Positions 15,001 to 28,190 of a DNA stretch of 64,000 nt are shown here, one piece after another (position 1 is the stretch's first letter; every line of letters begins with the position of its first letter). The stretch spans positions 35,008,133 to 35,072,132 of the forward strand of contig OZ025263.1 in NCBI GenBank assembly GCA_964019135.1, given 5' to 3'. Made by a program: the position numbers and the translations under genes. Origin of the DNA: Arenicola marina (lineage: Eukaryota; Annelida; Polychaeta; Arenicolidae). The notes under the pieces are model-generated. The model worked only from the letters and a program-made list of their open reading frames with translations, did no database searches and was not told the origin of the DNA.

Positions 15001-18000
15001 CCTCAGTGCAAGTACAGACAGCCACAACACACAACCCACACACCCCTCAGTGCAAGTACAGACAGCCACAACACACAACCCACACACCCCTCAGTGCCAG
15101 CACAGACAGCCACAACACACAACCCACACACACCTCAGTGCCAGCACAGACAGCCACAACACACAACCCACACACCCCTCAGTGCCAGCACAGACAGCCA
15201 CAACACACAACCCACACACCCCTCAGTGCAAGTACAGACAGCCACAGGACACAACCCACACACCCCTCAGTGCAAGTACAGACAGCCACAGCACACAACC
15301 CACACACCCCTCAGTGCATGTACAGACAGCCACAACACACAACCCACACACCCCTCAGTGCAAGTACAGACAGCCACAACACACAATCCACACACCCCTC
15401 AGTGCAAGTACAGACAGCCACAACACACAACCCACACACCCCTCAGTGCAAGTACAGACAGCCACCACATACAACCCACACACCCCTCAGCGCAAGTACA
15501 GACAGCCGCAACACACAACCCACACACCCCTCAGTGCAAGTACAGACAGCCACCACACACAACCCACACACTCCTCAGTGCAAGTACAGACAGCCACAAC
15601 ACACAACCCACACACCCGTCAGTGCAAGTACAGACAGCCACAACACACAACCCACACACCCGTCAGCGCAAGTACAGACAGCCACAACACACAACCCACA
15701 CACCCCTCAGTACAAGTACAGACAGCCACAACACACAACCCACACACCCCTCAGTGCAAGTACAGACAGCCACAACACACAACCCACACACCCCTCAGTG
15801 CAAGTACAGACAGCCACAACACACAACCCACACACCCCTCAGTGCAAGTACAGACAGCCACAACACACAACCCACACACCCCTCAGTACAAGTACAGACA
15901 GCCACAACACACAACCCACACACCCCTCAGTGCAAGTACAGACAGCCACCACACACAACCCACACACTCCTCAGTGCAAGTACAGACAGCCACAACACAC
16001 AACCCACACACCCCTCAGTGCAAGTACAGACAGCCACAACACACAACCCACACACCCCTCAGTGCAAGTACAGACAACCACAACACACAACCCACACACC
16101 CCTCAGTGCAAGTACAGACAGCCACCACACACAACCCACACACCCCTCAGTACAAGTACAGACAGCCACAACACACAACCCACACACCCCTCAGCGCAAG
16201 TACAGACAGCCACAACACACAACCCACACACCCCTCAGTACAAGTACAGACAGCCACAACACACAACCCACACACCCCTCAGTGCAAGTACAGACAGCCA
16301 CAACACACAACCCACACACCCCTCAGTGCAAGTACAGACAGCCACCACACACAACCCACACACTCCTCAGTGCAAGTACAGACAGCCACAACACACAACC
16401 CACACACCCCTCAGTGCAAGTACAGACAGCCACAACACACAACCCACACACCCCTCAGTGCAAGTACAGACAGCCACAACACACAACCCACACACCCCTC
16501 AGTGCAAGTACAGACAGCCACCACACACAACCCACACACCCCTCAGTACAAGTACAGACAGCCACAACACACAACCCACACACCCCTCAGTGCAAGTACA
16601 GACAGCCACAACACACAACCCACACACCCCTCAGTGCAAGTACAGACAGCCACAACACACAACCCACACACCCCTCAGTGTAAGTACAGACAGCCACAAC
16701 ACACAACCCACACACCCCTCAGTGCAAGTACAGACAGCCACAACACACAACCCACACACCCCTCAGTGCAAGTACAGACAGCCACAACACAACCCACACA
16801 CCCCTCAGTGCAAGTACAGACAGCCACAACACACAACCCACACACCCCTCAGTGCAAGTACAGACAGCCACAACCCACACACCCCTCAGTGCAAGTACAG
16901 ACAGCCACAACACAACCCACACACCCCTCAGTGCAAGTACAGACCGCTACAACACACAACCCACACACCCCTCAGTGCAAGTACAGACAGCCACAACACA
17001 CAACCCACACACCCCTCAGTGCAAGTACAGACAGCCACAACACACAACCCACACACCCCTCAGTGCAAGTACAGACAGCCACAACACACAACCCACACAC
17101 CCCTCAGTGTAAGTACAGACAGCCACAACACACAACCCACACACCCCTCAGTGCAAGTACAGACAGCCACAACACACAACCCACACACCCCTCAGTGCAA
17201 GTACAGACAGCCACAACACACAACCCACACACCCCTCAGTGCAAGTACAGACAGCCACAACACACAACCCACACACCCCTCAGTGTAAGTACAGACAGCC
17301 ACAACACACAACCCACACACCCCTCAGTGCAAGTACAGACAGCCACAACACACAACCCACACACCCCTCAGTGCAAGTACAGACAGCCACAACCCACACA
17401 CCCCTCAGTGCAAGTACAGACAGCCACAACACACAACCCACACACCCCTCAGTGCAAGTACAGACAGCCACAACACACAACCCACACACCCCTCAGTGCA
17501 AGTACAGACAGCCACGACACACAACCCACACACCCCTCAGTGCAAGTACAGACAGCCACAACACACAACCCACACACCCCTCAGTGCAAGTACAGACAGC
17601 CACCACACACAACCCACACACCCCTCAGTGCAAGTACAGACAGCCACCACACACAACCCACACACCCCTCAGTGCAAGTACAGACAGCCACGAGACACAA
17701 CCCACACACCCCTCAGTGCAAGTACAGACAGCCACAACACACAACCCACACACCCCTCAGTGCAAGTACAGACAGCCACAACACACAACCCACACACCCC
17801 TCAGTGCAAGTACAGACAGCCACAACACACAACCCACACACCCGTCAGCGCAAGTACAGACAGCCACAACCCACAACCCACACACCCCTCAGCGCAAGTA
17901 CAGACAGCCACAACACACAACCCACACACCCCTCAGTACAAGTACAGACAGCCACCACACACAACCCACACACCCCTCAGCGCAAGTACAGACAGCCACA

Positions 18001-21000
18001 ACCCACAACCCACACACCCCTCAGCGCAAGTACAGACAGCCACAACCCACAACCCACACACCCCTCAGTGCAAGTACAGACAGCCACAACACACAACCCA
18101 CACACCCCTCAGTGCAAGTACAGATAGCTACAACACACAACCCACACACCCCTCAGTGCAAGTACAGACAGCCACAACACACAACCCACACACCCCTCAG
18201 CCCAAGTACAGACAGCCACAACACACAACCCACACACCCCTCAGTACAAGTACAGACAGCCACCACACACAACCCACACACCCCTCAGCGCAAGTACAGA
18301 CAGCCACAACACACAACCCACACACCCGTCAGCGCAAGTACAGACAGCCACAACCCACAACCCACACACCCCTCAGTGCAAGTACAGACAGCCACAACAC
18401 ACAACCCACACACCCCTCAGTACAAGTACAGACAGCCACCACACACAACCCACACACCCCTCAGCGCAAGTACAGACAGCCACAACCCACACACCCCTCA
18501 GCGCAAGTACAGACAGCCACAACACACAACCCACACACCCCTCAGTGCAAGTACAGACAGCCACAACACACAACCCACACACCCCTCAGTGCAAGTACAG
18601 ACAGCTACAACACACAACCCACACACCCCTCAGTGCAAGTACAGACAGCCACAACACACAACCCACACACCCCTCAGCCCAAGTACAGACAGCCACAACC
18701 CACAACCCACACACCCCTCAGTGCAAGTACAGACAGCCACAACACACAACCCACACACCCCTCAGTGCAAGTACAGACAGCCACAACACACAACCCACAC
18801 ACCCCTCAGCGCAAGTACAGACAGCCACAACACACACACCCCTCAGTGCAAGTACAGACAGCCACAACACAACCCACACACCCCTCAGTGCAAGTACAGA
18901 CAGCTACAACACACAACCCACACACCCCTCAGTGCAAGTACAGACAGCCACAACACAACCCACACACCCCTCAGTGCAAGTACAGACAGCCACAACACAC
19001 AACCCACACACCCCTCAGTGCAAGTACAGACAGCCACCACACACAACCCACACACCCCTCAGTGCAAGTACAGACAGCCACGACACACAACCCACACACC
19101 CCTCAGTGCAAGTACAGACAGCCACAACACACAACCCACACACCCCTCAGTGCAAGTACAGACAGCCACAACACACAACCCACACACCCCTCAGCGCAAG
19201 TACAGACAGCCACAACCCACAACCCACACACCCCTCAGCGCAAGTACAGACAGCCACAACACACAACCCACACACCCCTCAGTACAAGTACAGACAGCCA
19301 CCACACACAACCCACACACCCCTCAGCGCAAGTACAGACAGCCACAACCCACACACCCCTCAGCGCAAGTACAGACAGCCACAACACACAACCCACACAC
19401 CCCTCAGTGCAAGTACAGACAGCCACAACACACAACCCACACACCCCTCAGTGCAAGTACAGACAGCTACAACACACAACCCACACACCCCTCAGTGCAA
19501 GTACAGACAGCCACATCACACAACCCACACACCCCTCAGCCCAAGTACAGACAGCCACAACCCACAACCCACACACCCCTCAGTGCAAGTACAGACAGCC
19601 ACAACACACAACCCACACACCCCTCAGTGCAAGTACAGACAGCCACAACACACAACCCACACACCCCTCAGCGCAAGTACAGACAGCCACAACACACACA
19701 CCCCTCAGTGCAAGTACAGACAGCCACAACACAACCCACACACCCCTCAGTGCAAGTACAGACAGCTACAACACACAACCCACACACCCCTCAGTGCAAG
19801 TACAGACAGCCACAACACAACCCACACACCCCTCAGTGCAAGTACAGACAGCCACAACACACAACCCACACACCCCTCAGTGCAAGTACAGACAGCCACC
19901 ACACACAACCCACACACCCCTCAGTGCAAGTACAGACAGCCACGACACACAACCCACACACCCCTCAGTGCAAGTACAGACAGCCACAACACACAACCCA
20001 CACACCCCTCAGTGCAAGTACAGACAGCCACAACACACAACCCACACACCCCTCAGCGCAAGTACAGACAGCCACAACCCACAACCCACACACCCCTCAG
20101 CGCAAGTACAGACAGCCACAACACACAACCCACACACCCCTCAGTGCAAGTACAGACAGCTACAACACACAACCCACACACCCCTCAGTGCAAGTACAGA
20201 CAGCCACAACACACAACCCACACACCCCTCAGCCCAAGTACAGACAGCCACAACCCACAACCCACACACCCCTCAGTGCAAGTACAGACAGCCACCACAC
20301 ACAACCCACACACCCCTCAGTGCAAGTACAGACAGCCACAACCCACAACCCACACACCCCTCAGTGCAAGTACAGACAGCCACAACACACAACCCACACA
20401 CCCCTCAGTGCAAGTACAGACAGCCACAACACACAACCCACACACCCCTCAGTGCAAGTACAGACAGCCACAACCCACAACCCACACACCCCTCAGTACA
20501 AGTACAGACAGCCACAACACACAACCCACACGCCCCTCAGTGCAAGTACAGACAGCCACAACACACAACCCACACACCCCTCAGTGCAAGTACAGACAGC
20601 CACAACACACAACCCACACACCCCTCAGTGCAAGTACAGACAGCCACAACACACAACCCACACACCCCTCAGTGCAAGTACAGACAGCCACAACACACAA
20701 CCCACACACCCCTCAGTGCAAGTACAGACAGCTACAACACACAACCCACACACCCCTCAGTGCAAGTACAGACAGCCACAACACACAACCCACACACCCC
20801 TCAGCCCAAGTACAGACAGCCACAACCCACAACCCATACACCCCTCAGTGCAAGTACAGACAGCCACCACACACAACCCACACACCCCTCAGTGCAAGTA
20901 CAGACAGCCACAACCCACAACCCACACACCCCTCAGTGCAAGTACAGACAGCTACAACACACAACCCACACACCCCTCAGTGCAAGTACAGACAGCCACA

Positions 21001-23083
21001 ACACACAACCCACACACCCCTCAGCCCAAGTACAGACAGCCACAACCCACAACCCACACACCCCTCAGTGCAAGTACAGACAGCCACAACACACAACCCA
21101 CACACCCCTCAGTGCAAGTACAGACAGCCACAACACACAACCCACACACCCCTCAGCGCAAGTACAGACAGCCACAACACACACACCCCTCAGTGCAAGT
21201 ACAGACAGCCACAACACAACCCACACACCCCTCAGTGCAAGTACAGACAGCTACAACACACAACCCACACACCCCTCAGTGCAAGTACAGACAGCCACAA
21301 CACAACCCACACACCCCTCAGTGCAAGTACAGACAGCCACAACACACAACCCACACACCCCTCAGTGCAAATACAGACAGCCACAACACACAACCCACAC
21401 ACCCCTCAGTGCAAGTACAGACAGCCACGACACACAACCCACACACCTCTCAGTGCAAGTACAGACAGCCACAACACACAACCCACACACCCCTCAGTGC
21501 AAGTACAGACAGCCACAACACACAACCCACACACCCCTCAGTGCAAGTACAGACAGCCACAACACACAACCCACACACCCCTCAGTGCAAGTACAGACAG
21601 CCACAACACACAACCCACACACCCCTCAGTGCAAGTACAGACAGCCACAACACACAACCCACACACCCCTCAGCGCAAGTACAGACAGCCACAACACACA
21701 ACCCACACACCCCTCAGTGCAAGTACAGACAGCCACAACACACAACCCACGCACCCCTCAGTGCAAGTACAGACAGCCACAACACACAACCCACACACCC
21801 CTCAGTGCAAGTACAGACAGCCACAACACACAACCCACACACCCCTCAGTGCAAGTACAGACAGCCACAACACACAACCCACACACCCCTCAGTGCAAGT
21901 ACAGACAGCCACAACACACAACCCACACACCCCTCAGCGCAAGTACAGACAGCCACAACACACACACCCCTCAGTGCAAGTACAGACAGCCACAACACAA
22001 CCCACACACCCCTCAGTGCAAGTACAGACAGCTACAACACACAACCCACACACCCCTCAGTGCAAGTACAGACAGCCACAACACAACCCACACACCCCTC
22101 AGTGCAAGTACAGACAGCCACAACACACAACCCACACACCCCTCAGTGCAAGTACAGACAGCCACAACACACAACCCACACACCCCTCAGTGCAAGTACA
22201 GACAGCCACGACACACAACCCACACACCCCTCAGTGCAAGTACAGACAGCCACAACACACAACCCACACACCCCTCAGTGCAAGTACAGACAGCCACAAC
22301 CCACAACCCACACACCCCTCAGCGCAAGTACAGACAGCCACAACACACAACCCACACACCCCTCAGTGCAAGTACAGACAGCCACAACACACAACCCACA
22401 CACCCCTCAGTGCAAGTACAGACAGCTACAACACACAACCCACACACCCCTCAGTGCAAGTACAGACAGCCACAACACACAACCCACACACCCCTCAGTG
22501 CAAGTACAGACAGCTACAACACACAACCCACACACCCCTCAGTGCAAGTACAGACAGCCACAACACACAACCCACACACCCCTCAGTGCAAGTACAGACA
22601 GCCACAACACACAACCCACACACCCCTCAGTGCAAGTACAGACAGCTACAACACACAACCCACACACCCCTCAGTGCAAGTACAGACAGCCACAACACAC
22701 AACGCACACACCCCTCAGTGCAAGTACAGACAGCCACAACACAACCCACACACCCCTCAGTGCAAGTACAGACAGCCACAACACACAACCCACACACCCC
22801 TCAGTGCAAGTACAGACAGCCACAACACAACCCACACACCCCTCAGTGCAAGTACAGACAGCCACAACACACAACCCACACACCCCTCAGTGCAAGTACA
22901 GACAGCCACAACACACAACCCACACACCCCTCAGTGCAAGTACAGACAGCCACAACCCACAACCCACACACCCCTCAGTGCAAGTACAGACAGCCACAAC
23001 ACACAACCCACACACCCCTCAGTGCAAGTACAGACAGCCACCACACACAACCCACACACCCCTCAGTACAAGTACAGAGAGTT
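1..23083. repeat. 44-bp minisatellite/satellite array, about 525 units
   Basis: A 44-bp unit runs without interruption from the left edge to about 23083, where it ends at a unit reading gtacagagagttaacag. The unit carries the marks acagacagcc, cacacaaccc and cccctcagtgc. Shorter units of 42 bp (one CA lost) and 37 bp also occur. Common variants are ccagcac for caagtac, gaaagt for caagt, and gcgcaagt, the last mainly after 15.4 kb. The plus strand is A/C-rich and the minus strand G/T-rich. Because 44 is not a multiple of 3 and the unit has no stop in any plus frame, all three frames stay open for kilobases; the 44-residue periodic 'proteins' are artefacts. The left boundary is outside the window. 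If RPE is intact, this array lies inside its third intron. Confidence 0.98.
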
Positions 23084-23480
23084 AACAGAATGCACTATTC
23101 TAGAAGTTTTAAGTCTGTACATACACCGGCTTCCGATAAGGCGTCTTAATCTCTATGCGGTGTGCAGGGTGTATTTTCAGAACTAGGCCAGATGTGCGGC
23201 TGGCTTATCGGAGAGTTGGTTCGGTGTTTGGACACGATATTAGAAGGTTGTAACTGGAAATGGAGTCGCCACCAATACAACACGGACCCTTATAATGGTC
23301 TAGTAATGTCTAATGCCACAAACTCTCCATTCAAACTCGATTCATGCCTCACACATTTTACGATATAACATTACAGGCTCAAACACCAATCATATAAACT
23401 CAACATTATGCCTCATATTGTTTCTCAACGTAAGACCAAGCAATTGAAACATATTATTTACCTTAAGAACTAAGCCATTT
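23084..23480. other. Non-coding spacer between two arrays
   Basis: This is unique, fairly AT-rich sequence between the 44-bp and 24-bp arrays. I see no exon of either minus-strand gene here: no frame resembles the missing C-terminal part of RPE (the EVDGGVGP region). No RNA gene or transposon end was recognised. Confidence 0.6.
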
Positions 23481-23482
23481 TA

Positions 23483-25047
23483 AGTTGTGTAGTCGGAGCG
23501 TGTAGGGTGTGAGGGGCGGAGCGTGTAGGGTGTGAGGGGCGGAGCGTGCAGGGTGCGAGGGGCGGATAGGGTGTGAGGGGCGCAGCGTGTAGAGAGTGAG
23601 GGGCGGAGCGTGTAGTGTGTGAGGGGCGGAGCGTCTAGGGTGTGAGGGGCAAGCGTCTAGGGTGTGAGGCGCGGAGTGTGCAGGGTGTGAGGGGCGGAGC
23701 GTGTAGGGTGTGAGGGTCGGAGCGTGTAGGGTGTGAGGGGCGGAACGGGCAGGGTGTGAGGGGCGGAGCGTGTAGGATGTGAGGGGCAAAGCGTGTAGGA
23801 TGTGAGGGGCTGAGCGTGTAGGGTGTAAGGGGCGGAGCGTGCAGGGTGTGAGGGGCGGAGCGTGTAGGGTGTGAGGGGCGGAGCGTGTAGGGTGTGAGGG
23901 GCAAAGCGTGTAGGGTGTGAGGGGCGGAGCGTGCAGAAAGTGAGCGGCGGAGCATGCAGGGTGTGAGGGGCAGTAGGGTGTGAGGGGCGCAGCGTGTAGG
24001 GTGTGAGGGGCGGAGCGTGTCGGGTGTAAGGGGCGGAGCGTGCAGGGTGTGAGGGGCGGAGTGTGTAGGGTGTGAGGGGCGGAGCGTGCAGGGTGTGAGG
24101 GGCGGAGTGTGTAGGGTGTGAGGGGCGGAGCGTGTAGGGTGTAAGGGGCGGAGCGTGCAGGGTGTGAGGGGCGGAGCTTGTAGGGTGTGAGGGGCGGAGC
24201 GTGTAGGATGTGAGGGGCGGAGTGTGTAGGGTGTGAGGGGCGGAGTGTGTAGGGTGTGAGGGGCGGAGCGTGAAGAGTGAGGGGCGGAGCGTGCAGAGTG
24301 AGGGGCGGAGCGTGCAGAGTGAGGGGCGGAGCGTGTAGGGTGTGAGGGGCGGAGCGTGTAGGGTGTGAGGGGCGGAGTGTGTAGGGTGTGAGGGGCGGAG
24401 CGTGCAGAGTGAGGGGCGGAGCGTGCAGAGTGAGGGGCGGAGCGTGTAGGGTGTGAGGGACGGAGTGTGTAGGGTGTGAGGGGCGAAGTGTGTAGGGTGT
24501 GAGGGGCGGAGCGTGCAGAGTGAGGGGCGGAGCGTGCAGAGTGAGGGGCGGAGCGTGTAGGGTGTGAGGGGCGGAGTGTGTAGGGTGTGAGGGGCAGAGC
24601 ATATAGAGAGTGAGGGGCGGAGTGTGTAGGGTGTGAGGGGCGGAGCGTGTAGGGTGTAAGGGGCGGAGCGTGCAGGGTGTGAGGGGCGGAGCGTGTAGGG
24701 TGTGAGGGGCGGAGCGTGTAGGATGTGAGGGGGAAAGCGTGTAGGATGTGAGGGGCGGAGCGTGTAGGGTGGAAGGGGCGGAGCATGTAGGATGTGAGGG
24801 GCGGAGCGTGTAGGGTGTGAGGGGCGGAGCATGTAGAGAGTGAGGGGCGGAGTGTGTAGGGTGTGAGGGGCGGAGCGTGTAGGGTGTGAGGGGCGGAGTG
24901 TGTAGGGTGTGAGGGGCGGAGCGTGTAGGGTGTAAGGGGCGGAGCGTGCAGGGTGTGAGGGGCGGAGCGTGTAGGGTGTGAGGGGCGGAGCGTGTGGGGT
25001 GTGAGGGGCGGAGTGTGTAGGGTGTGAGGGGCGGAGTGTGTAGGGTG
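23483..25047. repeat. 24-bp GC-rich minisatellite, about 65 units
   Basis: The unit is gtgtgaggggcggagcgtg followed by taggg. There are frequent variants, such as gcagggtgtg, and shortened units reading gcagagtgagg. Each plus-strand unit has runs of four, two and three guanines, so multi-unit G-quadruplexes are conceivable. A 24-bp period keeps reading frames open, which explains the long minus-strand Ser/Pro/His-rich open frames. They are not supported as genes. The array lies between RPE exon 3 and the 44-bp array. Confidence 0.97.
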
Positions 25048-25052
25048 CAGAC

Positions 25053-25215
25053 ATGGGGTAATCATAATCAGTAATCGTAATCGATTGTAATCGATTACAT
25101 TTTTCAAGTAATCGTAATCGTAATCGATTACATTGGTTTTTAAGGCAATGTAATCGTAATCGTAATCGATTACATTGCTAATGTAATCGTAATCATGATT
25201 ACTTTTGATGATTAC
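25053..25215. repeat. AT-rich palindromic repeat patch, possible hAT-type remnant
   Basis: Many copies of gtaatcgtaatcgattac appear here. The core gtaatcgattac is a perfect palindrome. The patch begins with cagacatggggtaatc. From memory, non-autonomous hAT elements often have CAG-starting ends with subterminal repeats of this kind. I could not find a matching inverted end on the right, so this may be half of an element or simply low-complexity DNA. Confidence 0.45.
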
Positions 25216-25799
25216 TTTGCTATGTTCACTCGGGCTGTTTGATCTCCAATTGATCGTCATACTTTCCATGTAGCCTGTATCATATACGGAAACTCGCCAC
25301 TGCAGTCTTACTGTAGAGATCCGACCCCCCTCGAAACCACCCTGGCCCTTCCTGTCCCACCCGACAAATAACCAGACATAACCAATTAAGCTGGCTGGGG
25401 GTGCCACATTCTAATCCCCTCATTCTCTTGTTTGCATTGGATAGCCAGAAATAGTCCAGAGCGACTTAGGGGTCTATATATTGAGACCAGGTAGGTGGGT
25501 GGGGGCTGTGATGGGTAGGTAGGTAGGTGGGGGCTGTGATGGGAGGGTGGTAGATGCTTGTGTTATTGTTCTCTATATAGATTGATTGGAAGAGGTGTTG
25601 TTATAGGACGAACTCGATTCGGTCAGGACTGGTGCACGGCGATGTATGGTGTGGTGGCTGGACTAGATTCCCTTGTGTCATATAACGGTGTGGCTTCCTT
25701 TAGTTCCATGGTATTTAACATAGAGGTAATAAGTTTTTACGCGGGACACCTCACTCTCCGGCGAGAATCCTAAAGCTCAAAAGTTTACATGAATCCAGC
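25216..25799. other. Non-coding sequence with a short GT-rich repeat
   Basis: This stretch is mostly unique sequence. At 25490-25552 there are two imperfect copies of a segment containing gtaggtgggggctgtgatgg. No exon, RNA gene or transposase fragment was recognised. The short open frame starting near 25558 has no recognisable motif and I do not call it a gene. Confidence 0.5.
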
Positions 25800-25900
25800 A
25801 AGTGTGAGGGGCGAAGCGTGTAGGGTGTGAGGGGCGGAGCGTGTAGAGTGAGGGGCGGAGCGTGTAGAGTGTGAGGGGCGGAGCGTGTAGGGTGTGATGT
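25800..25900. repeat. Detached island of the 24-bp minisatellite, about 4 units
   Basis: About four units match the array at 23483-25047 (gtgtgaggggcggagcgtg) but are separated from it by 750 bp of unrelated sequence. The island lies about 75 bp past the donor of RPE exon 3 in the direction of transcription. It could be a seed from which the large array was copied, or a later spill-over from it. Confidence 0.93.
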
Positions 25901-25975
25901 TTTGCTTTTAATCAGCTAAGCTTACGCTATTCATATGCAATTCAAGTATCAATTAAGTATTATGTAAATCCTCAC

Positions 25976-26110
25976 CTTTGTCATCATGTCGCCCATGAAC
26001 TTCTGGCCTCCAAAGCCCGGCTCGACGGTCATAATGAGAACAGTGTCCACGTGGTCTACATACGGAAGCACAGTCTCCACGGGAGTCATGGGCTTTATCC
26101 CTAGACCCAC
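25976..26110 (-). CDS. RPE: Ribulose-phosphate 3-epimerase, coding exon 3 (residues 114-158)
   Basis: This exon is 135 bp, phase 0 to 0, 45 codons. It runs from [18 protein letters not shown] through [14 protein letters not shown] to DMMTK. IKP and [11 protein letters not shown] are hallmark strand and loop motifs of the (beta/alpha)8 epimerase barrel. The acceptor is ggatag before GTGGGTC, at the end of a pyrimidine- and C-rich stretch (long G run on plus at 26117-26138). The donor is AAG before gtgagg. The enzyme interconverts D-ribulose 5-phosphate and D-xylulose 5-phosphate in the pentose phosphate pathway. The next segment of the family, with the catalytic Asp in the E-V-D-G-G motif, is not found anywhere to the left. 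Either it lies beyond position 1 or this copy is truncated. Confidence 0.93.
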
Positions 26111-26286
26111 CTATCCGGGGGGTTGGGGGGGGGGGGGGCAAAAGTGTAGTGTACCAGCCACATAATCACACACACCAACCAGCGGGTGTAAACTATATTA
26201 CTTTACAATTTACTTAACCCTCCTCAAGGATATGGTCACGACCAAAGTGAATACCAAACACTTTAAGTAACACGTCATATAATTAC

Positions 26287-26397
26287 CATCATTCCTGCCT
26301 CTCGTATTTTTCTGATACAGCTCATGGGGTCTGCCTCAGCAGCCTCCAAGTGAAATGTGTAGTGATTGACACCTGCATCAGCCATACCCTCAATCCA
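26287..26397 (-). CDS. RPE: Ribulose-phosphate 3-epimerase, coding exon 2 (residues 77-113)
   Basis: This exon is 111 bp, phase 0 to 0, 37 codons, reading WIEGMADAGVNHYTFHLEAA and then EADPMSCIRKIREAGMM. It matches the family segment that follows the His-Met-Met strand; YTFHLEA is characteristic. The acceptor is tttgcag before TGG. The donor is ATG before gtaatt. It joins exon 1 (ending PEK) and exon 3 (starting VGL) without any phase change. It is separated from exon 3 by a 176-bp intron and from exon 1 by a 3.1-kb intron full of small minisatellites. Confidence 0.94.
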
Positions 26398-27380
26398 CTG
26401 CAAACAAACATTTTCCAAATTACATACATATATTCAATCTACCTCTCCATGAAGAATTAAGTGGAGAAATATGCATTGAAATAAACAAGGTTTAGCATTG
26501 GGTTCATAGGAACATAGATTAATTATCAGTGACATAAATGAGCATGTGTAACCTACAAAGAGTATATGCATATACTTACATTAAAATATGCAGCTAAATG
26601 TATAATCATAAGAGATCATGAAGGGTGTCAAGAACGGCCCAAGTTCTCTCCCTCATACACATTTGCAACTATCCATGATACAACCCCTGTTTATCAGAAA
26701 TATCTGCTGTACTCAGACAAAAATTGATATACTTTGGAGAGAAAGGTAACAGGTCTACCACCATATGATTGGGTGGAAGGAGGGCAGGGTTGGGGGCAAG
26801 CCTTATTACCTTACTAGGCTATACTTTCATGCAGTGAAACTCTTGTAAATTTAGTATTACAAGATAACTGTCTATTTATATTTGTCTGTATGATTGATAT
26901 CTATTTCTGGGTATGCACCTTTATACCACCCACCCCTGGCACCAATTGCTCAGTTACCAACTGCTTAAAGGTACCAAGCCTAGATGGTACCTAAAATGTT
27001 GTTCCTAATCATAAAATGTGCTCTTCTATAAGCATGATAAGAATGGGACAGTACACTTTTCACATATCAATGCTTATCAATTATATAACTGACTGGTATA
27101 AAAATGTCTTTCTAGTAAATTGATTAATGAATAATTAGTCACAATATTATCTTATATATTTATTTTAGAGTATCTTCATCATGCAAAATGCTATAATACA
27201 AGATTAAAAAAATTGCAATCATGTTTATGTCATTTAAACATGAACACTTTCAGAAAATAATACCATAAATATAGCAATTTTAATTTTAATCATATTATAA
27301 AATGTTGTTTCAAGCAGTGTTGCCTAATAATTTTTATTGTCTTTATAGCATACTTAGTATTTAATTACAATAGAAATATA
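26398..27380. other. RPE intron, AT-rich, no feature recognised
   Basis: Unique AT-rich intronic sequence between exon 2 and the first small minisatellite. I found no open frame with recognisable motifs, no tRNA boxes and no inverted ends. Confidence 0.6.
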
Positions 27381-27536
27381 TATACAGCCTTGGTCTTCAC
27401 TGTATTTATAAGACGGTGACATACACTATTTATATACAGCCTTGGTCTCCACTGTATTTATTAGACAGTCCCATGCACTATTTATATACAGCCTTGATCT
27501 CCACTATATTTATTAGACAGTGACATGCACTATTTA
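27381..27536. repeat. 52-bp tandem repeat, 3 copies
   Basis: Three copies begin with tatacagcct at 27381, 27433 and 27485, an exact 52-bp spacing, and end with gacatgcactattta. They differ by a few substitutions (tcttcac/tctccac, gacggtgac/gacagtccc). The repeat lies within the RPE intron between exons 1 and 2. Confidence 0.95.
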
Positions 27537-27629
27537 TGTTCCAGTTAGTATTAATACAATCGTACCTAGTTTAAATGATAAAAATAATGTAAATAATAAA
27601 ATAAGCTCCATGTCGAAAGGTAAATATAA

Positions 27630-27800
27630 TTCCTTTCCTTTGCACTATAATCAATGTGTTCTATTCCCTTCCTTGGCACTGTAGTCAATGTGTTCTATTC
27701 CCTTCCTTGGCACTGTAGTCAATGTGTTCTATTCCCTTCCTTGGCACTGTAGTCAATGTGTTCTATTCCCTTCCTTGGCACTGTAGTCAATGTGTTCTAT
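27630..27800. repeat. 34-bp tandem repeat, about 5 copies
   Basis: The unit contains ccttggcactgtagtcaatg and then tgttctattcc, repeated every 34 bp. The first copy is diverged (cctttgcactataatcaat); the later copies are nearly identical. This suggests recent expansion from the right-hand units. It lies inside the RPE intron. Confidence 0.95.
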
Positions 27801-27811
27801 TAGAATAAAAG

Positions 27812-28190
27812 TGCTCTATAACTTTGCCACTATAAACATGCAGTCTGACATGTCATTGTGTAGTATAAACATGCAGTCTGACATATGTCATTGTATAGTA
27901 TATAACTTGGCCACTACAAACATGCAGTCTGACATATGTCATTGCATAGTATATAACTTGGCCACTATAAACATGCAGTCTGACATATGTCATTGTATAG
28001 TATAAACATGCAGTCTGACATGTCATTATATAGTATATAACTTTGACACTATAAACATGCAGTCTGACATATGTCATTTTATAGTATATAACTTTGCCAC
28101 TATAAACATGCAGTCTGACATATGTCATTGTATAGTATATAACTTTGCCACTATAAACATGCAGTCTGACATATGTCATTGTATAGTATT
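27812..28190. repeat. 51-bp tandem repeat, about 7 copies with short variants
   Basis: The unit contains actataaacatgcagtctga and catatgtcattgtatagta. The full period is 51 bp, with shorter copies that lack the taactttgcc part. Because 51 is a multiple of 3, open frames run through on both strands; these are not genes. The repeat lies inside the RPE intron. Confidence 0.95.

Noticed and set aside
81-23186. Very long plus-strand open frames (up to 3836 codons), Thr/His/Pro/Gln-rich
   Set aside because: They follow from a stop-free 44-bp unit that is open in all three frames at once. There is no codon structure, domain or start context.
23463-25407. Minus-strand Ser/Pro/His/Leu-rich open frames
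   Set aside because: They are products of the 24-bp repeat. Overlapping frames are equally open and none has recognisable domains.
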